From the NCBI GenBank assembly GCA_037893225.1, contig JAZGUH010000559.1:992001-1056000 (forward strand): a stretch of 64,000 bases of DNA, written 5' to 3'. This document shows positions 45,328 through 58,871 of the stretch, in pieces. Source of the DNA: Hippasteria phrygiana. Its lineage: Eukaryota > Echinodermata > Asteroidea > Valvatida > Goniasteridae. Numbering within the stretch: the first letter of the stretch is position 1; the number at the start of each line of letters is the position of its first letter. Made by a program: the position numbers and the translations under genes. The notes under the pieces were generated by a model that was not told the DNA's origin, did not search any database, and saw nothing but the letters and a program-made list of their open reading frames with translations.

Positions 45328-48300
45328 TTAAAGGGGCTGTGTCGTCACGATCATAGCTAGCAGGCTTGCGGCTGTACACTGAATCCCGAACTGATGAACG
45401 CAGATGAACCCATGTAACTGCAAATAATACCCCACGACCGCGCGCTGACCTACAGGGCTCGCGCGCGCTGACCCACAGGGCGCGCGCGCCATATCAGATT
45501 ACAATTGCAATGACTGCTGCATGCATGATCCTGTACATACTGCGATATATACGATAGGCCTACAGTCGAACATAGTCCGTGATAACATGACACCCCACCC
45601 GCCAAACGCCAAAATGTACCATGACAGAACTAAACGAAAATAAGTAAATAAGTAAATCTGTATTTATAATTGTAAAATAAATAATGCACCAGCCCCTTCC
45701 TATACAAAAATAAAGTTGTAGGCCTATGTATCGAAATAAATTTCGACTAAAATCGGCTGTGCGTGCAATGATGAGCAAATCAAAGTAAAACAGCTATACT
45801 GATGCCGATATTGAGTCCACGACCTTGTGTTACATTTGACGACAGGAATTTATGGAAAGTTACATCATAAGAGTTATTTCAACACTATCAAATAATAAAC
45901 ACAATAATAACAGGTATTACCAATAAATAATATACGCCAAACAAATGAGATTTCACCAGTGGCGAGTAAATCCGTGTCGAAAAGTGGGGATGATTATTGA
46001 ATTTGTCAACGAAGTACTGCATCTTGAACTTTTTCTCAACGGGGGATACCCCTGCCCTAAACACCGCTTGAAATTTGAAACATCACTTTGTGTACAATTT
46101 TCCCCTTTTTAAATTTACGAAACAAAAAAGAAATACAAATCGGCGGGCCCCTGAACTCCTTCCCCGTGTTTACGCCACTGGCGCACAGATCCCCACATCA
46201 CTATGATAAAGATGACTACCGAAGAAACAAAGAAATAAACACCCCGACAAATAATCAAACAACCCTAATTTTCACCTGTTTTGCACGAATTATTCGCTTA
46301 TTACTTTTTATGACATGAACAATTCACATACCGAGTACTTGGATCGGATGTATACTGTACATGTAATGTGTGTACTGTACATGTTGACTATACATTACAT
46401 GTAGACTTGATCTGCGGAAATGTTGTTTCACACAGCGAGTTGTTGACAAGTGCCATTGGAATAGCGACCAAGTAAAGTTGTTTCAGCTCTATCTTCTTCG
46501 TATGTGCGCGTGCGTGAAGAGAAAATGTTCCTCATTTTCATACAGAATTGACGCATGCGCACTAGTTTCCCTCATTTTTCAAATTTACAGTTACAAAGCC
46601 ATGATTCTTAACCCCTTGGGCACGGTATTTTACGGGAGACGTCGGGGTGTTGCAGCGGTTCTGGCAGCCAAATCGAACCGCTACAATGTGTTTTTGCAGT
46701 CAAGCATGACATAAACAATAATCCAACAATGGATTGAAACTGCACAAACGGCGGCCAATGGCGTCATCCGGCCGCATAATTTTGTTTCCAAGGAAGGTTA
46801 GGGGCAGTTATCATAAATGGGCGTATCTAGACCGCTATTACCATCATGCATATTCATGATTAAGTTATTTTTTATAATAAGCATCGCACGCATCATTCAG
46901 ACAACAATATAAGGTTGAAGTAAAAATATTTGGTCCAGCTACTGTTGTGGCTATATTGGTAGAGCATAAGGCTTTGGACTACAGAGGCCTGGGTTCGAAT
47001 CCTTTGCCCGATTTATATTTATTTTTCTTGTACTAATTGTGGTGTGGAGGATTTTATTTCAAGGGAAAACAAGTCTGAGAACCTGTCTCAGCTCACACAG
47101 CCAAGTACAGCGCCCATTTATGATAATTGCCCTAACTTTCCTAGGGAAAAAAATCACGCCATCCGGCCTGGTGGCATTTTTTTGACGCCATATGGCGTCA
47201 TCCGTACGCAAGGGATAATGGTATTCATTCAACCATGTTCGGGTATTGTACTGCCGCCGTGTGGTTTCTTCTCTGTTTCAATAGGTTTAAACATTCTCTC
47301 AGGCAGTAACAGCTTAGTGGCCGAGTGGTTAAGCGAGTCGTTCATCGAGTCGTTTATCGGCTCTTAAGCTGAGGGTTCGATTCCCAGCTTTTCAGTATTT
47401 CCTTTTTCTTTTCCAGAAATGTCATTATTTATAAGAGTATTCGTTTACCGTCCCCAAATACCAACTGTACTGTGGCGTGCGGTCGATTAGCAGTGCAGTT
47501 GGGACCGCTCGTGAAGTCCAGGTAAGCATCATCGTACAGGCTCATGGCACGTTTGGCTGGCTCGGCAGTCATTGCTTAGGGTGCAGCCATGTTCCTCCCT
47601 TTTACGGTGCTAGACCTTCAGGTTATATGGATGAGTGGGGAAGGAGGTGTGATGGACCGGGGTCTGATCTGTGATGGACCGGAATCCGAGCCCTTAAGAG
47701 TCCTACATGGGAGCCGGTAAGCCGGAGTATGGGGCCCCGGTGAATCGCGGCACCTGAAAGCTTGGTCAACATCACATAACTTTTTTGTTTAAAAAGGCAT
47801 AATACCAGAATGCATATTTGATTGATTAACTCTAAGGGTTTCCGGGAAAAAAAACAAATAATGTTCTTTATTTATTATTATATTTAAAAGTAGTGTACAC
47901 GATTGGTAATCGTCTAAGTTGTTTTTACTGAATTATTACGAAATACCTTACTCGATTGTAAGTTAATAGTAGTCTCAATCATCCTGTGAAATTACGGCAC
48001 TAGTTGTGCTGTCGTTGTCAAGAAAAGTAGAAATTGATATCGTTTTCCAACGATTTCCAGCTGGAAAACTTTGGAAAACTGCCCTTAAGACTTAAGTCAA
48101 GGCGCGCGTGGCTACCCGAACAGTGGCGCGCCCCGGACATGCTGCCATTCGGAGCGCGTCACGCGTCCAGGTAGCCACGCGTGCCTTGACAAAAGGCTAT
48201 CATCCGCCAAACGGCTGGAAAGGAGCGCCGTTTTTCTCTCTTGTTTTCGCCATCCAACAACGCAAAACTTTGAACAGGTTAGTAGAACGATATTTCCTGT

Positions 48301-48716
48301 AAAACACTAACCCCCAAATCCGCCCATTTTTGAAAATTGTAACAATGACCGATCATGTACATTACCTTTAAGGACATTTATTTTGCAAGCTTCGACTTCT
48401 CAGAATATGCACCCATGTCTGTGCCCGCAATTATTTTCTTATTATTTTATTTATTGGGTATTTAGTATAACTACTGTGAAGGGAAATTCGATCCTACGAA
48501 GCTTCGATCGCGAACGGCGCCCCTTCGGCCAGTAGTATAGATAGCTACCAGACTATTGTGCAACTTCATGGCAGCTCTTCTTCGTATATGCGCGTGCGTG
48601 AAGAGAAAATGTTCCTCATTTTCATACAGAATTGCGCATGCGCACTAGTTTTCCCCATTTTTCGGCGGGAGATTTTACGAAATTCCCCAGACGTTGTTAC
48701 TGGCGGTTCGTGGCTA
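45328..48716 (+). repeat. Array unit 8 (3,389 bp)
   Basis: CTAG present (following unit 7's GACAATTG end). It then carries TTTAAACATTC and CAAATAATG, shared with unit 6. Confidence 0.95.
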
Positions 48717-51700
48717 TTAAAGGGGCTGTGTCGTCACGATCATAGCAGGCTTGCGGCTGTACACTGAATCCCGAACTGATGAACGCAGATGAACCCATGT
48801 AACTGCAAATAATACCCCACGACCGCGCGCTGACCTACAGGGCTCGCGCGCGCTGACCCACAGGGCGCGCGCGCCATATCAGATTACAATTGCAATGACT
48901 GCTGCATGCATGATCCTGTACATACTGCGATATATACGATAGGCCTACAGTCGAACATAGTCCGTGATAACATGACACCCCACCCGCCAAACGCCAAAAT
49001 GTACCATGACAGAACTAAACGAAAATAAGTAAATAAGTAAATCTGTATTTATAATTGTAAAATAAATAATGCACCAGCCCCTTCCTATACAAAAATAAAG
49101 TTGTAGGCCTATGTATCGAAATAAATTTCGACTAAAATCGGCTGTGCGTGCAATGATGAGCAAATCAAAGTAAAACAGCTATACTGATGCCGATATTGAG
49201 TCCACGACCTTGTGTTACATTTGACGACAGGAATTTATGGAAAGTTACATCATAAGAGTTATTTCAACACTATCAAATAATAAACACAATAATAACAGGT
49301 ATTACCAATAAATAATATACGCCAAACAAATGAGATTTCACCAGTGGCGAGTAAATCCGTGTCGAAAAGTGGGGATGATTATTGAATTTGTCAACGAAGT
49401 ACTGCATCTTGAACTTTTTCTCAACGGGGGATACCCCTGCCCTAAACACCGCTTGAAATTTGAAACATCACTTTGTGTACAATTTTCCCCTTTTTAAATT
49501 TACGAAACAAAAAAGAAATACAAATCGGCGGGCCCCTGAACTCCTTCCCCGTGTTTACGCCACTGGCGCACAGATCCCCACATCACTATGATAAAGATGA
49601 CTACCGAAGAAACAAAGAAATAAACACCCCGACAAATAATCAAACAACCCTAATTTTCACCTGTTTTGCACGAATTATTCGCTTATTACTTTTTATGACA
49701 TGAACAATTCACATACCGAGTACTTGGATCGGATGTATACTGTACATGTAATGTGTGTACTGTACATGTTGACTATACATTACATGTAGACTTGATCTGC
49801 GGAAATGTTGTTTCACACAGCGAGTTGTTGACAAGTGCCATTGGAATAGCGACCAAGTAAAGTTGTTTCAGCTCTATCTTCTTCGTATGTGCGCGTGCGT
49901 GAAGAGAAAATGTTCCTCATTTTCATACAGAATTGACGCATGCGCACTAGTTTCCCTCATTTTTCAAATTTACAGTTACAAAGCCATGATTCTTAACCCC
50001 TTGGGCACGGTATTTTACGGGAGACGTCGGGGTGTTGCAGCGGTTCTGGCAGCCAAATCGAACCGCTACAATGTGTTTTTGCAGTCAAGCATGACATAAA
50101 CAATAATCCAACAATGGATTGAAACTGCACAAACGGCGGCCAATGGCGTCATCCGGCCGCATAATTTTGTTTCCAAGGAAGGTTAGGGGCAGTTATCATA
50201 AATGGGCGTATCTAGACCGCTATTACCATCATGCATATTCATGATTAAGTTATTTTTTATAATAAGCATCGCACGCATCATTCAGACAACAATATAAGGT
50301 TGAAGTAAAAATATTTGGTCCAGCTACTGTTGTGGCTATATTGGTAGAGCATAAGGCTTTGGACTACAGAGGCCTGGGTTCGAATCCTTTGCCCGATTTA
50401 TATTTATTTTTCTTGTACTAATTGTGGTGTGGAGGATTTTATTTCAAGGGAAAACAAGTCTGAGAACCTGTCTCAGCTCACACAGCCAAGTACAGCGCCC
50501 ATTTATGATAATTGCCCTAACTTTCCTAGGGAAAAAAATCACGCCATCCGGCCTGGTGGCATTTTTTTGACGCCATATGGCGTCATCCGTACGCAAGGGA
50601 TAATGGTATTCATTCAACCATGTTCGGGTATTGTACTGCCGCCGTGTGGTTTCTTCTCTGTTTCAATAGGTTTAAAAATTCTCTCAGGCAGTAACAGCTT
50701 AGTGGCCGAGTGGTTAAGCGAGTCGTTCATCGAGTCGTTTATCGGCTCTTAAGCTGAGGGTTCGATTCCCAGCTTTTCAGTATTTCCTTTTTCTTTTCCA
50801 GAAATGTCATTATTTATAAGAGTATTCGTTTACCGTCCCCAAATACCAACTGTACTGTGGCGTGCGGTCGATTAGCAGTGCAGTTGGGACCGCTCGTGAA
50901 GTCCAGGTAAGCATCATCGTACAGGCTCATGGCACGTTTGGCTGGCTCGGCAGTCATTGCTTAGGGTGCAGCCATGTTCCTCCCTTTTACGGTGCTAGAC
51001 CTTCAGGTTATATGGATGGGTGGGGAAGGAGGTGTGATGGACCGGGGTCTGATCTGTGATGGACCGGAATCCGAGCCCTTAAGAGTCCTACATGGGAGCC
51101 GGTAAGCCGGAGTATGGGGCCCCGGTGAATCGCGGCACCTGAAAGCTTGGTCAACATCACATAACTTTTTTGTTTAAAAAGGCATAATACCAGAATGCAT
51201 ATTTGATTGATTAACTCTAAGGGTTTCCGGGAAAAAAAACAAGTAATGTTCTTTATTTATTATTATATTTAAAAGTAGTGTACACGATTGGTAATCGTCT
51301 AAGTTGTTTTTACTGAATTATTACGAAATACCTTACTCGATTGTAAGTTAATAGTAGTCTCAATCATCCTGTGAAATTACGGCACTAGTTGTGCTGTCGT
51401 TGTCAAGAAAAGTAGAAATTGATATCGTTTTCCAACGATTTCCAGCTGGAAAACTTTGGAAAACTGCCCTTAAGACTTAAGTCAAGGCGCGCGTGGCTAC
51501 CCGAACAGTGGCGCGCCCCGGACATGCTGCCATTCGGAGCGCGTCACGCGTCCAGGTAGCCACGCGTGCCTTGACAAAAGGCTATCATCCGCCAAACGGC
51601 TGGAAAGGAGCGCCGTTTTTCTCTCTTGTTTTCGCCATCCAACAACGCAAAACTTTGAACAGGTTAGTAGAACGATATTTCCTGTAAAACACTAACCCCC

Positions 51701-52101
51701 AAATCCGCCCATTTTTGAAAATTGTAACAATGACCGATCATGTACATTACCTTTAAGGACATTTATTTTGCAAGCTTCGACTTCTCAGAATATGCACCCA
51801 TGTCTGTGCCCGCAATTATTTTCTTATTATTTTATTTATTGGGTATTTAGTATAACTACTGTGAAGGGAAATTCGATCCTACGAAGCTTCGATCGCGAAC
51901 GGCGCCCCTTCGGCCAGTAGTATAGATAGCTACCAGACTATTGTGCAACTTCATGGCAGCTCTTCTTCGTATATGCGCGTGCGTGAAGAGAAAATGTTCC
52001 TCATTTTCATACAGAATTGCGCATGCGCACTAGTTTTCCCCATTTTTCGGCGGGAGATTTTACGAAATTCCCCAGACGTTGTTACTGGCGGTTCGTGGCT
52101 A
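48717..52101 (+). repeat. Array unit 9 (3,385 bp)
   Basis: No CTAG. Private G in GGATGGGTGGGG (about 51019). Confidence 0.95.
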
Positions 52102-55100
52102 TTAAAGGGGCTGTGTCGTCACGATCATAGCAGGCTTGCGGCTGTACACTGAATCCCGAACTGATGAACGCAGATGAACCCATGTAACTGCAAATAATAC
52201 CCCACGACCGCGCGCTGACCTACAGGGCTCGCGCGCGCTGACCCACAGGGCGCGCGCGCCATATCAGATTACAATTGCAATGACTGCTGCATGCATGATC
52301 CTGTACATACTGCGATATATACGATAGGCCTACAGTCGAACATAGTCCGTGATAACATGACACCCCACCCGCCAAACGCCAAAATGTACCATGACAGAAC
52401 TAAACGAAAATAAGTAAATAAGTAAATCTGTATTTATAATTGTAAAATAAATAATGCACCAGCCCCTTCCTATACAAAAATAAAGTTGTAGGCCTATGTA
52501 TCGAAATAAATTTCGACTAAAATCGGCTGTGCGTGCAATGATGAGCAAATCAAAGTAAAACAGCTATACTGATGCCGATATTGAGTCCACGACCTTGTGT
52601 TACATTTGACGACAGGAATTTATGGAAAGTTACATCATAAGAGTTATTTCAACACTATCAAATAATAAACACAATAATAACAGGTATTACCAATAAATAA
52701 TATACGCCAAACAAATGAGATTTCACCAGTGGCGAGTAAATCCGTGTCGAAAAGTGGGGATGATTATTGAATTTGTCAACGAAGTACTGCATCTTGAACT
52801 TTTTCTCAACGGGGGATACCCCTGCCCTAAACACCGCTTGAAATTTGAAACATCACTTTGTGTACAATTTTCCCCTTTTTAAATTTACGAAACAAAAAAG
52901 AAATACAAATCGGCGGGCCCCTGAACTCCTTCCCCGTGTTTACGCCACTGGCGCACAGATCCCCACATCACTATGATAAAGATGACTACCGAAGAAACAA
53001 AGAAATAAACACCCCGACAAATAATCAAACAACCCTAATTTTCACCTGTTTTGCACGAATTATTCGCTTATTACTTTTTATGACATGAACAATTCACATA
53101 CCGAGTACTTGGATCGGATGTATACTGTACATGTAATGTGTGTACTGTACATGTTGACTATACATTACATGTAGACTTGATCTGCGGAAATGTTGTTTCA
53201 CACAGCGAGTTGTTGACAAGTGCCATTGGAATAGCGACCAAGTAAAGTTGTTTCAGCTCTATCTTCTTCGTATGTGCGCGTGCGTGAAGAGAAAATGTTC
53301 CTCATTTTCATACAGAATTGACGCATGCGCACTAGTTTCCCTCATTTTTCAAATTTACAGTTACAAAGCCATGATTCTTAACCCCTTGGGCACGGTATTT
53401 TACGGGAGACGTCGGGGTGTTGCAGCGGTTCTGGCAGCCAAATCGAACCGCTACAATGTGTTTTTGCAGTCAAGCATGACATAAACAATAATCCAACAAT
53501 GGATTGAAACTGCACAAACGGCGGCCAATGGCGTCATCCGGCCGCATAATTTTGTTTCCAAGGAAGGTTAGGGGCAGTTATCATAAATGGGCGTATCTAG
53601 ACCGCTATTACCATCATGCATATTCATGATTAAGTTATTTTTTATAATAAGCATCGCACGCATCATTCAGACAACAATATAAGGTTGAAGTAAAAATATT
53701 TGGTCCAGCTACTGTTGTGGCTATATTGGTAGAGCATAAGGCTTTGGACTACAGAGGCCTGGGTTCGAATCCTTTGCCCGATTTATATTTATTTTTCTTG
53801 TACTAATTGTGGTGTGGAGGATTTTATTTCAAGGGAAAACAAGTCTGAGAACCTGTCTCAGCTCACACAGCCAAGTACAGCGCCCATTTATGATAATTGC
53901 CCTAACTTTCCTAGGGAAAAAAATCACGCCATCCGGCCTGGTGGCATTTTTTTGACGCCATATGGCGTCATCCGTACGCAAGGGATAATGGTATTCATTC
54001 AACCATGTTCGGGTATTGTACTGCCGCCGTGTGGTTTCTTCTCTGTTTCAATAGGTTTAAAAATTCTCTCAGGCAGTAACAGCTTAGTGGCCGAGTGGTT
54101 AAGCGAGTCGTTCATCGAGTCGTTTATCGGCTCTTAAGCTGAGGGTTCGATTCCCAGCTTTTCAGTATTTCCTTTTTCTTTTCCAGAAATGTCATTATTT
54201 ATAAGAGTATTCGTTTACCGTCCCCAAATACCAACTGTACTGTGGCGTGCGGTCGATTAGCAGTGCAGTTGGGACCGCTCGTGAAGTCCAGGTAAGCATC
54301 ATCGTACAGGCTCATGGCACGTTTGGCTGGCTCGGCAGTCATTGCTTAGGGTGCAGCCATGTTCCTCCCTTTTACGGTGCTAGACCTTCAGGTTATATGG
54401 ATGAGTGGGGAAGGAGGTGTGATGGACCGGGGTCTGATCTGTGATGGACCGGAATCCGAGCCCTTAAGAGTCCTACATGGGAGCCGGTAAGCCGGAGTAT
54501 GGGGCCCCGGTGAATCGCGGCACCTGAAAGCTTGGTCAACATCACATAACTTTTTTGTTTAAAAAGGCATAATACCAGAATGCATATTTGATTGATTAAC
54601 TCTAAGGGTTTCCGGGAAAAAAAACAAGTAATGTTCTTTATTTATTATTATATTTAAAAGTAGTGTACACGATTGGTAATCGTCTAAGTTGTTTTTACTG
54701 AATTATTACGAAATACCTTACTCGATTGTAAGTTAATAGTAGTCTCAATCATCCTGTGAAATTACGGCACTAGTTGTGCTGTCGTTGTCAAGAAAAGTAG
54801 AAATTGATATCGTTTTCCAACGATTTCCAGCTGGAAAACTTTCGAAAACTGCCCTTAAGACTTAAGTCAAGGCGCGCGTGGCTACCCGAACAGTGGCGCG
54901 CCCCGGACATGCTGCCATTCGGAGCGCGTCACGCGTCCAGGTAGCCACGCGTGCCTTGACAAAAGGCTATCATCCGCCAAACGGCTGGAAAGGAGCGCCG
55001 TTTTTCTCTCTTGTTTTCGCCATCCAACAACGCAAAACTTTGAACAGGTTAGTAGAACGATATTTCCTGTAAAACACTAACCCCCAAATCCGCCCATTTT

Positions 55101-55486
55101 TGAAAATTGTAACAATGACCGATCATGTACATTACCTTTAAGGACATTTATTTTGCAAGCTTCGACTTCTCAGAATATGCACCCATGTCTGTGCCCGCAA
55201 TTATTTTCTTATTATTTTATTTATTGGGTATTTAGTATAACTACTGTGAAGGGAAATTCGATCCTACGAAGCTTCGATCGCGAACGGCGCCCCTTCGGCC
55301 AGTAGTATAGATAGCTACCAGACTATTGTGCAACTTCATGGCAGCTCTTCTTCGTATATGCGCGTGCGTGAAGAGAAAATGTTCCTCATTTTCATACAGA
55401 ATTGCGCATGCGCACTAGTTTTCCCCATTTTTCGGCGGGAGATTTTACGAAATTCCCCAGACGTTGTTACTGGCGGTTCGTGGCTA
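52102..55486 (+). repeat. Array unit 10 (3,385 bp)
   Basis: No CTAG. Has ACTTTCGAAAACTG (about 54843), shared only with unit 11. Confidence 0.95.
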
Positions 55487-58400
55487 TTAAAGGGGCTGTG
55501 TCGTCACGATCATAGCAGGCTTGCGGCTGTACACTGAATCCCGAACTGATGAACGCAGATGAACCCATGTAACTGCAAATAATACCCCACGACCGCGCGC
55601 TGACCTACAGGGCTCGCGCGCGCTGACCCACAGGGCGCGCGCGCCATATCAGATTACAATTGCAATGACTGCTGCATGCATGATCCTGTACATACTGCGA
55701 TATATACGATAGGCCTACAGTCGAACATAGTCCGTGATAACATGACACCCCACCCGCCAAACGCCAAAATGTACCATGACAGAACTAAACGAAAATAAGT
55801 AAATAAGTAAATCTGTATTTATAATTGTAAAATAAATAATGCACCAGCCCCTTCCTATACAAAAATAAAGTTGTAGGCCTATGTATCGAAATAAATTTCG
55901 ACTAAAATCGGCTGTGCGTGCAATGATGAGCAAATCAAAGTAAAACAGCTATACTGATGCCGATATTGAGTCCACGACCTTGTGTTACATTTGACGACAG
56001 GAATTTATGGAAAGTTACATCATAAGAGTTATTTCAACACTATCAAATAATAAACACAATAATAACAGGTATTACCAATAAATAATATACGCCAAACAAA
56101 TGAGATTTCACCAGTGGCGAGTAAATCCGTGTCGAAAAGTGGGGATGATTATTGAATTTGTCAACGAAGTACTGCATCTTGAACTTTTTCTCAACGGGGG
56201 ATACCCCTGCCCTAAACACCGCTTGAAATTTGAAACATCACTTTGTGTACAATTTTCCCCTTTTTAAATTTACGAAACAAAAAAGAAATACAAATCGGCG
56301 GGCCCCTGAACTCCTTCCCCGTGTTTACGCCACTGGCGCACAGATCCCCACATCACTATGATAAAGATGACTACCGAAGAAACAAAGAAATAAACACCCC
56401 GACAAATAATCAAACAACCCTAATTTTCACCTGTTTTGCACGAATTATTCGCTTATTACTTTTTATGACATGAACAATTCACATACCGAGTACTTGGATC
56501 GGATGTATACTGTACATGTAATGTGTGTACTGTACATGTTGACTATACATTACATGTAGACTTGATCTGCGGAAATGTTGTTTCACACAGCGAGTTGTTG
56601 ACAAGTGCCATTGGAATAGCGACCAAGTAAAGTTGTTTCAGCTCTATCTTCTTCGTATGTGCGCGTGCGTGAAGAGAAAATGTTCCTCATTTTCATACAG
56701 AATTGACGCATGCGCACTAGTTTCCCTCATTTTTCAAATTTACAGTTACAAAGCCATGATTCTTAACCCCTTGGGCACGGTATTTTACGGGAGACGTCGG
56801 GGTGTTGCAGCGGTTCTGGCAGCCAAATCGAACCGCTACAATGTGTTTTTGCAGTCAAGCATGACATAAACAATAATCCAACAATGGATTGAAACTGCAC
56901 AAACGGCGGCCAATGGCGTCATCCGGCCGCATAATTTTGTTTCCAAGGAAGGTTAGGGGCAGTTATCATAAATGGGCGTATCTAGACCGCTATTACCATC
57001 ATGCATATTCATGATTAAGTTATTTTTTATAATAAGCATCGCACGCATCATTCAGACAACAATATAAGGTTGAAGTAAAAATATTTGGTCCAGCTACTGT
57101 TGTGGCTATATTGGTAGAGCATAAGGCTTTGGACTACAGAGGCCTGGGTTCGAATCCTTTGCCCGATTTATATTTATTTTTCTTGTACTAATTGTGGTGT
57201 GGAGGATTTTATTTCAAGGGAAAACAAGTCTGAGAACCTGTCTCAGCTCACACAGCCAAGTACAGCGCCCATTTATGATAATTGCCCTAACTTTCCTAGG
57301 GAAAAAAATCACGCCATCCGGCCTGGTGGCATTTTTTTGACGCCATATGGCGTCATCCGTACGCAAGGGATAATGGTATTCATTCAACCATGTTCGGGTA
57401 TTGTACTGCCGCCGTGTGGTTTCTTCTCTGTTTCAATAGGTTTAAAAATTCTCTCAGGCAGTAACAGCTTAGTGGCCGAGTGGTTAAGCGAGTCGTTCAT
57501 CGAGTCGTTTATCGGCTCTTAAGCTGAGGGTTCGATTCCCAGCTTTTCAGTATTTCCTTTTTCTTTTCCAGAAATGTCATTATTTATAAGAGTATTCGTT
57601 TACCGTCCCCAAATACCAACTGTACTGTGGCGTGCGGTCGATTAGCAGTGCAGTTGGGACCGCTCGTGAAGTCCAGGTAAGCATCATCGTACAGGCTCAT
57701 GGCACGTTTGGCTGGCTCGGCAGTCATTGCTTAGGGTGCAGCCATGTTCCTCCCTTTTACGGTGCTAGACCTTCAGGTTATATGGATGAGTGGGGAAGGA
57801 GGTGTGATGGACCGGGGTCTGATCTGTGATGGACCGGAATCCGAGCCCTTAAGAGTCCTACATGGGAGCCGGTAAGCCGGAGTATGGGGCCCCGGTGAAT
57901 CGCGGCACCTGAAAGCTTGGTCAACATCACATAACTTTTTTGTTTAAAAAGGCATAATACCAGAATGCATATTTGATTGATTAACTCTAAGGGTTTCCGG
58001 GAAAAAAAACAAGTAATGTTCTTTATTTATTATTATATTTAAAAGTAGTGTACACGATTGGTAATCGTCTAAGTTGTTTTTACTGAATTATTACGAAATA
58101 CCTTACTCGATTGTAAGTTAATAGTAGTCTCAATCATCCTGTGAAATTACGGCACTAGTTGTGCTGTCGTTGTCAAGAAAAGTAGAAATTGATATCGTTT
58201 TCCAACGATTTCCAGCTGGAAAACTTTCGAAAACTGCCCTTAAGACTTAAGTCAAGGCGCGCGTGGCTACCCGAACAGTGGCGCGCCCCGGACATGCTGC
58301 CATTCGGAGCGCGTCACGCGTCCAGGTAGCCACGCGTGCCTTGACAAAAGGCTATCATCCGCCAAACGGCTGGAAAGGAGCGCCGTTTTTCTCTCTTGTT

Positions 58401-58871
58401 TTCGCCATCCAACAACGCAAAACTTTGAACAGGTTAGTAGAACGATATTTCCTGTAAAACACTAACCCCCAAATCCGCCCATTTTTGAAAATTGTAACAA
58501 TGACCGATCATGTACATTACCTTTAAGGACATTTATTTTGCAAGCTTCGACTTCTCAGAATATGCACCCATGTCTGTGCCCGCAATTATTTTCTTATTAT
58601 TTTATTTATTGGGTATTTAGTATAACTACTGTGAAGGGAAATTCGATCCTACGAAGCTTCGATCGCGAACGGCGCCCCTTCGGCCAGTAGTATAGATAGC
58701 TACCAGACTATTGTGCAACTTCATGGCAGCTCTTCTTCGTATATGCGCGTGCGTGAAGAGAAAATGTTCCTCATTTTCATACAGAATTGCGCATGCGCAC
58801 TAGTTTTCCCCATTTTTCGGCGGGAGATTTTACGAAATTCCCCAGACGTTGTTACTGGCGGTTCGTGGCTA
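55487..58871 (+). repeat. Array unit 11 (3,385 bp)
   Basis: No CTAG. Has ACTTTCGAAAACTG (about 58228), shared with unit 10. Confidence 0.95.
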
